A stretch of DNA of 9,200 bases from an uncultured Bacteroides sp. (GTDB taxonomy: Bacteria > Bacteroidota > Bacteroidia > Bacteroidales > Bacteroidaceae): positions 1-9,200 of the forward strand of contig USSR01000233.1 of assembly GCA_900557355.1 (NCBI GenBank). The letters are read 5' to 3'. A model generated the notes under the pieces. The model saw only the letters and a list, made by a program, of their open reading frames with translations, did not search any database and had not been told where the DNA came from. Each line of letters opens with the position of its first letter. Within the stretch, counting starts at the first letter, position 1. Below are positions 1 to 7,118 of this stretch, one piece after another. The translations under genes were made by a program, and so were the position numbers.

Positions 1-384
1 TCGAATGATACCTTCCAGGATAGTCATGGCAGATTCGTTGAGGTTTTCCCATACTTGATCGCCCACAAAGAGTAACTTGGCTTCGGAGTGATTGACAATG
101 TTGTGTACATTGTCCGCTTTGAATTCATGAAGGATAGGAACGGCAACCGCTCCGTAAGTAAGTGTGGCAAGGAAGGTGACTCCCCAGTGTGAACTATTAC
201 GTCCACAGATGGCTATCTTATCGCCTTTTTTAATACCGCTTGCTTCGAAGATTAAATGTACTTTCTCTATTTTGCGGGCTACATCTTTGTATTGTAGGGT
301 AGCGCCATTATAATCAGTCAGGGCATCAAGGTCCCAATTCTCTTTAATACTATTCTCAATATAGGCGATAAAGCTTTGTTCCAT
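1..384 (-). CDS. Long-chain fatty acid-CoA ligase (AMP-binding, ANL superfamily), N-terminal part
   Basis: Partial gene: 128 codons from the ATG at 384 to the left edge with no stop. The translation begins MEQSFIAYIENS and has the N-terminal architecture of AMP-forming acyl-CoA synthetases. The segment TLQYKDVARKIEKV (residues 29-42) is followed by LIFEASGIKKGDKIAICGRNSSHWGVTFLAT (about 44-74), the usual 'GxxKGDxVaI...N...W' block, then the hydrophobic YGAVAVPI (77-84) and NHSEAKLLFVGD (98-109). These enzymes adenylate a fatty acid with ATP and transfer it to CoA for lipid synthesis or degradation. The Ser/Thr-Gly-rich ATP loop and the C-terminal lid lie outside the window, so chain-length preference cannot be judged. 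The ATG at 384 is supported by a good promoter about 36 bases upstream and no earlier in-frame start. It is transcribed separately from fcl, which ends 143 bases upstream behind a hairpin. Confidence 0.85.
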   Translation of the reverse strand, partial: MEQSFIAYIENSIKENWDLDALTDYNGATLQYKDVARKIEKVHLIFEASGIKKGDKIAICGRNSSHWGVTFLATLTYGAVAVPILHEFKADNVHNIVNHSEAKLLFVGDQVWENLNESAMTILEGIIR

Positions 385-419
385 GATATTATATATTGCA
401 CATTTATTTGAAATTTGTG

Positions 420-450
420 CAAATATAAGGCTTTATCAAAAGAAAGCAAA
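420..450 (-). promoter_or_regulatory. Bacteroides-type promoter for the acyl-CoA ligase gene
   Basis: On the minus strand TTTG (447-450) is followed after exactly 19 bases by TATATTTG (420-427). This is an exact match to the Bacteroidota sigma-ABfr consensus TTTG-N19-TAnnTTTG. The predicted transcript start is near 412-414, giving a 5' leader of roughly 30 nt before the ATG at 384. A 14-bp A/T palindrome (451-464) abuts the -33 box. Confidence 0.7.
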
Positions 451-485
451 TTTTTAGCTAAAAAAAGCGGGATGTGTATACAATT

Positions 486-518
486 TAGCCCTGGCATATT
501 AAAATATGACCAGGGCTA
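486..518 (-). terminator. Hairpin terminator downstream of fcl
   Basis: A strong hairpin starts 10 bases past the fcl stop. The outer 9-bp stem pairs 486-494 with 510-518 (TAGCCCTGG / CCAGGGCTA). After one bulged base (509) an inner 5-bp stem pairs 495-499 with 504-508, leaving a 4-base loop. No long U tract follows on the minus strand. It may therefore act as a terminator of the sort often seen in Bacteroides or as a 3'-end stabiliser. It sits between fcl and the next promoter, which fits termination of the gmd-fcl transcript. Confidence 0.65.
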
Positions 519-527
519 TTGAAATAT

Positions 528-1604
528 TTACGATTTTAAATACCAATGATAGATGCGTTGTACGCCTTCTTCTATTTCTACTTTGTGGTGCCAACCCAGA
601 GAATGTAGTTTTGAAGAGTCGGTCAGTTTACGCATGGTGCCGTCCGGCTTGCTACTATCAAAAGTCAGTTGGCCTTTGTAACCTACAGTAGAAACAATCA
701 GTTCGGCAAGGTTGCGGATGGATATCTCTTTACCTGTACCTATGTTGATGTGGCAGTTACGAATATCTTTATCGCCTGGTTTATAGGTGTCTTTGAAGTC
801 TACATATTCCATGACGAATACACTGGCATCTGCCATTTCTTCGCTCCAGAGGAATTCGCGAAGCGGTGTACCGGTACCCCAAAGTTTCACTTCATTGTCA
901 CTGATACCATATTTAGCAAGAATGGCGAGAATATCCTCTTTGCTATCGGTTCCGTCAATGCCTTCTACGGGACGGAGATCCAGGTCTTTGCGTATGGCAT
1001 CCCAATCACCTTGTTTCAGACAATGGGCAAGGTGTATCTTGCGGATCATGGCAGGAAGCACATGACTGCGTTCCAGATCGAAATTATCGTTCGGACCATA
1101 GAGGTTGGTAGGCATTACAGCAATATAGTTCGTACCGTATTGCAGGTTGAAGCTTTCGCACATTTTCAGTCCGGCAATCTTAGCTATGGCATAGGGTTCA
1201 TTGGTGTATTCCAGAGGAGAGGTAAGAAGTACTTCTTCTTTCATGGGTTGCTCGGTATCGCGTGGATAGATGCACGTGCTGCCCAGGAAGAGGAGTTTTT
1301 TTACATTGTGGCGGAAACTTTCTCCGATGACGTTCTGTTGTATTTGCAGGTTCTTGTAGATGAAATCAGCACGATAGATACTGTTGGCCATGATACCGCC
1401 TACGAAAGCGGCAGCAAGGAATACATATTCCGGTTGTTCTTCATCAAAGAATCTACGAACGGCAATGGCGTCCAGTAAGTCGACTTCTTTGTGGGTTTTG
1501 CCAATAAGATTGGTATATCCTTTATCTTGCAGGTTCTTCCAGATAGCAGAACCCACCAGACCCCGATGGCCTGCTACATAGATTTTGGCGTTTTTGTCTA
1601 ACAT
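528..1604 (-). CDS. fcl: GDP-L-fucose synthase
   Basis: A 358-residue short-chain dehydrogenase/reductase with an extended fold. It performs the 3,5-epimerisation and NADPH-dependent 4-reduction of GDP-4-keto-6-deoxy-D-mannose to GDP-L-fucose in the cytoplasm. Visible motifs are the Rossmann loop GHRGLVG (residues 12-18), the catalytic Ser-Thr-Cys in LGSTCIYP (S109, C111), the YxxxK pair Y138/K142 in EPYAIAK, and the substrate-site SHVLPAMIRK with H181. The block WGTGTPLREF (242-251) is highly conserved in the family. The E. coli enzyme is about 321 residues; the extra length here is one block between about 195 and 238, typical of Bacteroidota homologues as far as I know. It lies 21 bases downstream of gmd on the same strand, so the two form a pathway operon. 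The start at 1604 is the only ATG ahead of the Rossmann strand and leaves a short N-terminus. Confidence 0.95.
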   Translation of the reverse strand: MLDKNAKIYVAGHRGLVGSAIWKNLQDKGYTNLIGKTHKEVDLLDAIAVRRFFDEEQPEYVFLAAAFVGGIMANSIYRADFIYKNLQIQQNVIGESFRHNVKKLLFLGSTCIYPRDTEQPMKEEVLLTSPLEYTNEPYAIAKIAGLKMCESFNLQYGTNYIAVMPTNLYGPNDNFDLERSHVLPAMIRKIHLAHCLKQGDWDAIRKDLDLRPVEGIDGTDSKEDILAILAKYGISDNEVKLWGTGTPLREFLWSEEMADASVFVMEYVDFKDTYKPGDKDIRNCHINIGTGKEISIRNLAELIVSTVGYKGQLTFDSSKPDGTMRKLTDSSKLHSLGWHHKVEIEEGVQRIYHWYLKS

Positions 1605-1625
1605 TATATTTTAGAGTTTTATGTG

Positions 1626-2702
1626 TTAACTCTCTTGCGATCTCAGATACAGCTTTCTCACAAACTTCATGTCATGCGTTGCCATAATCTTCACGAGATC
1701 TTCAAAGCTGGTTTGTCTTGGGTTCCAGCCCAAAAGTGTTTTGGCTTTGGTAGGATCACCCAGCAATTGCTCTACTTCGGAAGGACGGAAGTATTTTGAA
1801 TCTACTTCTACAATGACTTTGCCTGTCTTCACATCAATGCCTTTTTCCTCGACACCTTCACCTTCCCAGCGCAGTTCTATACCTACTTCCTCGAAAGCGA
1901 GTGTGGCAAACTCACGAACAGTATGCATTTCTCCTGTGGCAATCACGAAATCTTCCGGTGTATCATGCTGAAGGATGAGCCACATGCACTCTACATAATC
2001 TTTCGCGTATCCCCAGTCACGGCGTGCATCCAGGTTACCTAAATACAATTTATCCTGAAAACCTTGTGCTATGCGTGCAGCAGCCAGCGTAATCTTGCGG
2101 GTTACAAATGTCTCGCCTCTGCGTTCACTTTCATGATTGAAAAGAATACCGTTCACAGCAAACATCCCGTAGCTTTCACGGTAGTTCTTGGTAATCCAGA
2201 ATCCATATTGCTTGGCTACTCCATAGGGGCTGCGGGGGTAGAAAGGTGTTGTCTCCTTCTGGGGAACTTCCTGTACTTTTCCGAAGAGTTCCGAAGTGGA
2301 TGCCTGGTAAATCTTTGTTTTTTTCTCCATGCCAAGGATGCGGACAGCTTCCAGCATACGAAGTGTACCGATGGCGTCCGCTTCAGCTGTGTATTCCGGT
2401 ACATCAAAGGATACCTTTACATGACTTTGTGCAGCAAGATTATAGATTTCATCCGGTTGTACTTGCTGAATGATCCGGATGAGCGAACTGCTATCTGTCA
2501 TATCACCGTAATGCAGGTTGATAGTACGTTTCTGTTTCATGTCGCGCACCCATTCGTCGAAGTACAAGTGTTCGATACGTCCTGTATTGAATGAGGATGA
2601 ACGGCGGAGAATACCGTGAACTTCATATCCTTTTTGTAATAAGAATTCGGCAAGAAACGAACCGTCCTGACCTGTTATTCCGGAGATTAGAGCTGTTTTC
2701 AT
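1626..2702 (-). CDS. gmd: GDP-mannose 4,6-dehydratase
   Basis: A 358-residue NADP(H)-dependent extended SDR that dehydrates GDP-D-mannose to GDP-4-keto-6-deoxy-D-mannose, the first committed step to GDP-L-fucose. Key sequence is all present: GITGQDGS (8-15) for dinucleotide binding; the [15 protein letters not shown] block (33-47) that sets NADP specificity; catalytic T136 and E138 in [11 protein letters not shown]160 and K164 in [25 protein letters not shown] (188-204); and the sugar-nucleotide stretch [16 protein letters not shown] (222-237). Length and motif spacing are those of a complete, normal enzyme. It is the first gene of the gmd-fcl operon and has its own promoter at 2738-2768. The product feeds Fcl directly. 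Bacteroides uses GDP-fucose for capsular polysaccharide and protein O-glycans (known for the genus, not seen here). Confidence 0.96.
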   Translation of the reverse strand: MKTALISGITGQDGSFLAEFLLQKGYEVHGILRRSSSFNTGRIEHLYFDEWVRDMKQKRTINLHYGDMTDSSSLIRIIQQVQPDEIYNLAAQSHVKVSFDVPEYTAEADAIGTLRMLEAVRILGMEKKTKIYQASTSELFGKVQEVPQKETTPFYPRSPYGVAKQYGFWITKNYRESYGMFAVNGILFNHESERRGETFVTRKITLAAARIAQGFQDKLYLGNLDARRDWGYAKDYVECMWLILQHDTPEDFVIATGEMHTVREFATLAFEEVGIELRWEGEGVEEKGIDVKTGKVIVEVDSKYFRPSEVEQLLGDPTKAKTLLGWNPRQTSFEDLVKIMATHDMKFVRKLYLRSQES

Positions 2703-2737
2703 ATTGTAGGCTTCGTTATAAATTGATTTTAAGAGGA

Positions 2738-2768
2738 CAAAATTCGTTGTTTTTTACGAGAAAACAAA
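2738..2768 (-). promoter_or_regulatory. Promoter of the gmd-fcl operon
   Basis: On the minus strand TTTG (2765-2768) is separated by 19 bases from GAATTTTG (2738-2745), seven of eight matches to TAnnTTTG. The predicted transcript start is near 2730, giving a leader of about 30 nt before the gmd ATG at 2702. The geometry equals that of the promoter at 420-450. The promoter begins just 8 bases past the symporter stop, which argues that gmd is not simply a downstream gene of the symporter. Confidence 0.55.
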
Positions 2769-2775
2769 ACTTTTT

Positions 2776-3962
2776 TCATTTATATATCTTATCTACTACT
2801 AACGCAATCGCTCCGTCTCCCGTCACATTACAGGCAGTACCGAAGCTATCCATCGCAATGTAGAGTGCAATCATCAATGCCTGTGCCGATTCATCGAAAC
2901 CAAGCATGGACTGCAATATCCCCAAAGATGCCATAATAGCACCACCAGGAACTCCGGGAAACCAAAAAGCCCCCCCCCAGAACCCCGGGGAGCCGCTACC
3001 ATAGTGATTCCCAGCATGAAAATAAAACCGGCAAATAACGGAAAATCAAAAGAAATCCCCTGCATCATCATCAGGGCAAGGGCACATGCGACTATCTTGA
3101 GCGTACTTCCGGATAGATGTATCGTAGCACAAAGTGGAATCACAAAACCTGCTATGTCAGATGATACTCCATTCTTTTTTGTCTGTTCCAATGTGACAGG
3201 AATAGTGGCAGGAGAAGACTGTGTGCCTAAGGCGGTGAAATAGGCAGGTATCATCCGTCCCAATAATTTAAAGGGATTCTTACGGACGAATAGTGCAGCT
3301 ATGCAATACTGGAATACTAACAGGAAGATGTGTAGCAGGAAGATCACACCGATTATTTTTATGAAGACCATTAATACGGAGAATACCTGTCCCGAATGTG
3401 TCATATTAAGGAATATACCGAATATGTAAATAGGGAGCAATGGCAGAATGACTGCACTGATCATGCGAACAATAATTTCCTGGAAATCGCGTGCAGCATT
3501 CTTCAACGTATCGTTTTTCAGTTGAGCAAGCCCAAGTCCTAACATGAAAGCTAATACCAGAGCTGTCATAACATTCATCAGCGGAGGTATGGCAACAGAA
3601 AAGAAAGGCAATATGCCTTGCGCTTCACTGACTTCTTCCAGCGGAACTCCGGGTTCTATCAGGTGAGGAAATACTGTTACACCAGTAAAGTAAGACAAGA
3701 AACCGGAAAATAAGGTTGCCCCGTAAGCAATCAGTGCTGTAATTAATAATAGTTTTCCGGCACCTTTACCAATATCGGCAATTGCCACTGTCACCAACCC
3801 TACAATAATAAGTGGTATGGAGAAGTTCAGGAACTCACTGAAAATACTGTTGAACGTAACGAAAAAGCGTACCATACCTCCGGGAAGAAAATTACCCAAA
3901 AGAATGCCCAATGCTATGGCTATTATGATACGCGGCAGTAGTCCGATATGTAGTTTTTTCAT
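2776..3962 (-). CDS. Dicarboxylate/amino acid:cation symporter (DAACS family), frame disrupted
   Basis: A membrane transporter of the SstT/GltP/DctA type that takes up a carboxylate or amino acid with Na+ or H+. From the ATG at 3962 the frame gives eight hydrophobic segments and family landmarks: the first re-entrant loop TQSSPATIPVT (residues 247-257) and the TM7 stretch IPLCATIHLSGSTL (275-288). At MVAAP (321-325) the frame is lost and the reading stops at 2874. Removing 32 bases (2959-2990) restores the frame to the stop at 2776-2778. That gives a 384-residue protein with the second re-entrant loop GVPGGAIM, the TM8 motif DSFGTACNVTGDG and the tail VVDKIYK, the family's usual length. The usual TM7 NMDGT motif reads HLSGS, so substrate cannot be assigned. 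The gene is divergent from gnd. I think the break is a sequence error rather than a true pseudogene. Confidence 0.85.
2926..2990 (-). repeat. Imperfect tandem duplication with a 9-base C/G tract inside the symporter gene
   Basis: On the minus strand bases 2990-2959 (32 nt) resemble the 33 bases that follow (2958-2926). Both start CCCGG-GTTC, continue with a G-rich stretch and then CT..TT..TGG. In the first copy the A and T bases of the second copy are replaced by their neighbours, which produces homopolymers: nine G (2970-2978 on the plus strand) and five T. Excising the first copy restores a perfect family sequence. One extra G in the tract would also reopen the frame, with an 11-residue insertion. 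Confidence 0.75.
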
Positions 3963-4005
3963 AAATCTGTATTTAAGTTTTTCAGGTGAAATGTAGTCAT
4001 GTTTG

Positions 4006-4013
4006 CAAAAGTA
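4006..4013 (-). promoter_or_regulatory. Possible -7 element for the symporter gene
   Basis: The minus-strand octamer TACTTTTG fits TAnnTTTG and lies 43 bases before the ATG at 3962. No TTTG is found 19-21 bases further upstream, so only half of the promoter is supported. Confidence 0.3.
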
Positions 4014-4042
4014 CGATTTTTATTCGAAATTCATACGAACAA

Positions 4043-4080
4043 ATGCCCTTGGCATATTGTTTCCATTTCAATGAAACAAT
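4043..4080 (+). promoter_or_regulatory. Two adjacent inverted repeats in the gnd leader
   Basis: ATGCC (4043-4047) pairs with GGCAT (4051-4055) across a 3-base loop. ATTGTTTC (4056-4063) then pairs with GAAACAAT (4073-4080) across 9 bases. The second repeat ends 9 bases before the gnd ATG at 4090. I found no convincing TTTG-N19-TAnnTTTG promoter for gnd in this 127-base divergent region. The repeats are candidates for an operator or a leader structure, but their function is inferred only from position. Confidence 0.4.
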
Positions 4081-4089
4081 AACAAAAAA

Positions 4090-5577
4090 ATGCAAGTTAT
4101 GACCAAAAACAAACAAAAGACAGACATCGGCTTAATTGGACTTGCCGTAATGGGGGAGAATCTGGCCTTGAACATGGCAGATAAGGGATGGCACGTATCC
4201 GTGTATAATCGGACCGTTCCGGGAGTAGAAGAAGGTGTGGTAGAACGCTTTACCAATGGCCGTGCCAAAGGAAAGACTATTGAAGGATATACTGAAATAC
4301 CCGATTTTGTGGAGTCCATTTCTACACCGCGCAAAATCATGATGATGGTTCGTGCGGGCAATGCGGTAGATGAGTTGATGGAACAGCTTTTTCCGTATCT
4401 TTCTCCGGGAGACATACTAATAGATGGTGGAAATTCAAATTACGAAGATACCAATCGTCGTGTGGCATTGGCTGAACAGAAAGGTTTTCGTTTTGTCGGA
4501 GCTGGTGTTTCCGGCGGAGAAGAAGGGGCGCTGAATGGTGCTTCTATTATGCCGGGTGGTTCTGTTACTGCATGGGATGAAGTGAAACCCATTCTGCAAA
4601 GTATCGCTGCACGTGCTGCCGATGGTACTCCTTGCTGTGATTGGATTGGTGTGGCTGGTTCGGGACACTTTGTCAAGATGATACATAATGGTATCGAGTA
4701 TGGCGATATGCAGCTGATTGCCGAAGCCTACTGGGTGATGAAGAATCTATTGCAACTGGATAATGAAGAGATGGCTTCTGTATTTGCTCATTGGAATGAG
4801 GGTAAATTGCGCAGTTATCTGATAGAAATCACTGCCAACATTTTACGCCATAAAGATAAGGCAGGTGGATATCTGATTGATAAGATTTTGGATACTGCCG
4901 GACAGAAAGGTACTGGTAAATGGTCTGTTATCAATGCTATGGAACTGGGAATGCCCTTGGGACTGATTGCTACGGCTGTTTTTGAGCGTAGCCTTTCGGC
5001 ACAGAAAAATCTGCGTGAAGCGGCTTCCAAGCAATTCGTTTGCCAGCGTTCACAAGTGGTATATAATAAACCGGAACTGGTGAAGGATATTTATTCGGCC
5101 TTGTATGCTTCCAAATTGGTATCTTATGCACAAGGTTTTGCTGTATTGCAAAAGGCATCCGAAACTTTCGGTTGGGATCTCGACCTGGCATCCATTGCCC
5201 GTATGTGGCGTGGTGGTTGTATTATTCGTAGCGTATTCTTGAATGATATAGCCGCAGCTTTTGAAGCATCACAGAAGCCGAAGCACTTGCTGCTTGCTCC
5301 TTACTTCCGGGAAGAAATTAAAGAATTGCTTTCGGGCTGGAAGCATCTTGTAGCTCATGCAATGAAAGAAGAACTGCCTGTTCCTGCTTTCTCTTCTGCA
5401 CTGAACTATTTCTATTCACTGGTATCTGCCAAGTTACCTGCCAATATGATTCAGGCACAACGTGATTACTTTGGTGCGCATACTTTCGAACGTACTGATG
5501 AACTTCGCGGGCAATTCTTTCATGAAAACTGGACCGGACATGGCGGAGATACAAAATCAGGTACTTATAATGTATAA
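4090..5577 (+). CDS. gnd: 6-phosphogluconate dehydrogenase, decarboxylating
   Basis: A 495-residue cytoplasmic enzyme that oxidatively decarboxylates 6-phosphogluconate to ribulose-5-phosphate with reduction of NAD(P)+. The N-terminal Rossmann domain begins IGLIGLAVMGENLALN (13-28), and NRT (40-42) after the second strand resembles NADP-preferring enzymes. SGGEEGA (141-147) binds substrate. The family signature GSGHFVKMIHNGIEYGDMQ (190-208) carries catalytic K196, N200 and E203. GQKGTGKW (271-278) and the C-terminal RDYFGAHTFER (458-468), with the Arg and His that complete the neighbouring subunit's site, are intact. It is slightly longer than E. coli Gnd (468). ATG 4090 and in-frame ATG 4099 are both possible starts; the second would remove only three residues, and neither has a Shine-Dalgarno motif. 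First gene of the oxidative pentose-phosphate cluster, 53 bases before zwf. Confidence 0.96.
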   Translation: MQVMTKNKQKTDIGLIGLAVMGENLALNMADKGWHVSVYNRTVPGVEEGVVERFTNGRAKGKTIEGYTEIPDFVESISTPRKIMMMVRAGNAVDELMEQLFPYLSPGDILIDGGNSNYEDTNRRVALAEQKGFRFVGAGVSGGEEGALNGASIMPGGSVTAWDEVKPILQSIAARAADGTPCCDWIGVAGSGHFVKMIHNGIEYGDMQLIAEAYWVMKNLLQLDNEEMASVFAHWNEGKLRSYLIEITANILRHKDKAGGYLIDKILDTAGQKGTGKWSVINAMELGMPLGLIATAVFERSLSAQKNLREAASKQFVCQRSQVVYNKPELVKDIYSALYASKLVSYAQGFAVLQKASETFGWDLDLASIARMWRGGCIIRSVFLNDIAAAFEASQKPKHLLLAPYFREEIKELLSGWKHLVAHAMKEELPVPAFSSALNYFYSLVSAKLPANMIQAQRDYFGAHTFERTDELRGQFFHENWTGHGGDTKSGTYNV

Positions 5578-5583
5578 GCAATG

Positions 5584-5599
5584 ATTAGTGATCACTAAT
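5584..5599. repeat. 16-bp perfect palindrome between gnd and zwf
   Basis: ATTAGTGATCACTAAT is fully self-complementary with no loop and begins 7 bases after the gnd stop codon. The left arm GATTAG (5583-5588) can alternatively pair with CTAATC (5607-5612). A spacer-free A/T-rich palindrome is more like a dimeric-protein site than a terminator, and there is no T tract. Confidence 0.6.
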
Positions 5600-5630
5600 A
5601 AAATAGCTAATCAAATAAAATCAAAGTTCT

Positions 5631-7118
5631 ATGAGTAAATTTGTAATGATCATATTCGGTGCTTCGGGTGACCTGACGAAGCGCAAACTTATGCCGGCAC
5701 TCTACTCTCTTTATAAAGATAATCGGTTGCCGGAAGAGTTTAGCATTTTAGGAATTGGGCGCACAGACTACGCGGATGATACTTACCGTGACTATATATT
5801 GAATGAACTGGAACATTTTGTCACTCCCGCTGAAGTAGGGATGAAGGAATTCTGTACTCATTTACATTATCTCAGCATAGATCCTGCCAAAGAAGAAGGG
5901 TACGAAATGCTGGGCAAGCGTTTACAGGAAATCACAGGTGAGAAAGCTCCGGATAATTTGCTGTTCTATCTTGCTACGCCTCCTTCACTTTATGGAGTTA
6001 TTCCCCTGCATCTGAAAAAAGCCGGATTGAATCGTAAGCATACCCGTATCATCGTTGAGAAACCTTTCGGCTACGACCTGAAGTCAGCACAAGAACTAAA
6101 CAAAATATATGCTTCCGTCTTTGAGGAGCACCAGATTTATCGTATCGATCATTTTCTCGGTAAAGAAACAGCTCAAAATATTCTTGCTTTCCGTTTTGCT
6201 AACGGCATCTTCGAACCGCTGTGGAACCGTAATTATATCGATTATGTAGAAGTTACTGCAGTAGAGAATCTGGGTATTGAACAGCGTGGCGGTTTCTATG
6301 ATGGAACAGGAGCTTTGCGGGATATGGTGCAGAACCATCTTATCCAGTTGGTAGCTCTTACCGCTATGGAACCTCCTGCAGTTTTTACGGCTGACAATTT
6401 CCGTAATGAAGTGGTGAAGGTCTATGAATCCTTGAAACCTCTGACGGATGAAGATTTGAATGAACATATAGTCCGCGGGCAATATACGGCTTCCGGTTCT
6501 AAAAAGGGCTACCGTGAAGAAAAGAACGTTCCTGCCGACTCGCGCACTGAAACTTACATTGCCATGAAAATCGGTATCGATAACTGGCGCTGGAGTGGTG
6601 TACCTTTCTACATCCGCACAGGAAAGCAGATGCCTACGAAGGTGACGGAGATTGTAGTACATTTCCGTGAGACACCGCATCAAATGTTTCATTGCCATGG
6701 TGGACACTGTCCGCGGGCTAATAAACTTATCCTTCGTTTGCAACCCAATGAGGGTATCGTACTGAAGTTTGGTATGAAAGTGCCCGGGCCGGGATTCGAT
6801 GTGAAGCAGGTGATGATGGATTTCAGTTATGACCAATTGGGCGGAAAGGCTACAGGTGATGCTTATGCCCGACTGATAGAAGATTGTATTCAGGGTGATC
6901 CGACCCTTTTCACTCGTAGTGATGCTGTCGAAGCTTCCTGGCGTTTCTTCGATCCGGTATTGCGCTATTGGAACGAATATCCGGATGCACCTCTCTATGG
7001 CTATCCCGTCGGAACCTGGGGACCTCTGGAGAGTGAAGCTATGATGCACGAACATGGTGCTGACTGGACCAATCCGTGTAAAAACCTAACGAACACTGAT
7101 CAATATTGTGAGTTATGA
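5631..7118 (+). CDS. zwf: Glucose-6-phosphate 1-dehydrogenase
   Basis: A 495-residue enzyme that oxidises glucose-6-phosphate to 6-phosphogluconolactone, the entry step of the oxidative pentose-phosphate pathway and a main source of NADPH. The NADP-binding loop is GASGDLTKRK (10-19). EKPFG (143-147) precedes the active-site signature RIDHFLGKE (171-179) with D173 and H174. MVQNHLIQ (232-239) contains the general base H236. The C-terminal GTWGP (461-465) is conserved. Length and motif order match complete bacterial G6PDH. An odd local feature is a Cys/His cluster, FHCHGGHC (353-360), in the loop between IVVHFRETPH and the strand NKLILRLQPNEG; I do not recall it in the well-studied enzymes. The stop overlaps the pgl start (ATGA), which suggests translational coupling. 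Confidence 0.96.
   Translation: MSKFVMIIFGASGDLTKRKLMPALYSLYKDNRLPEEFSILGIGRTDYADDTYRDYILNELEHFVTPAEVGMKEFCTHLHYLSIDPAKEEGYEMLGKRLQEITGEKAPDNLLFYLATPPSLYGVIPLHLKKAGLNRKHTRIIVEKPFGYDLKSAQELNKIYASVFEEHQIYRIDHFLGKETAQNILAFRFANGIFEPLWNRNYIDYVEVTAVENLGIEQRGGFYDGTGALRDMVQNHLIQLVALTAMEPPAVFTADNFRNEVVKVYESLKPLTDEDLNEHIVRGQYTASGSKKGYREEKNVPADSRTETYIAMKIGIDNWRWSGVPFYIRTGKQMPTKVTEIVVHFRETPHQMFHCHGGHCPRANKLILRLQPNEGIVLKFGMKVPGPGFDVKQVMMDFSYDQLGGKATGDAYARLIEDCIQGDPTLFTRSDAVEASWRFFDPVLRYWNEYPDAPLYGYPVGTWGPLESEAMMHEHGADWTNPCKNLTNTDQYCEL

Noticed and set aside
451..464. 14-bp A/T palindrome TTTTTAGCTAAAAA next to the acyl-CoA ligase promoter
   Set aside because: It abuts the -33 box, but it is made almost only of A and T in an A/T-rich region, so chance is likely. 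Noted only in the promoter entry.
669..1478. A 269-codon open frame on the plus strand opposite fcl
   Set aside because: It is antisense to a gene with all family motifs, has no recognisable domain, and reflects codon bias of the real frame.
2064..2594. A 176-codon plus-strand open frame opposite gmd
   Set aside because: Antisense shadow of a fully conserved enzyme, with no independent support.
2959..2990. Programmed ribosomal frameshifting on the G tract of the symporter mRNA
   Set aside because: A bacterial transporter of this family needs no frameshift. The extra 32 bases themselves are foreign to the family, so an error or slippage is a simpler explanation.
6096..7055. A 319-codon open frame on the minus strand opposite zwf
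   Set aside because: Antisense to a complete G6PDH. The translation is low in structure, shows no family motif and has no promoter.
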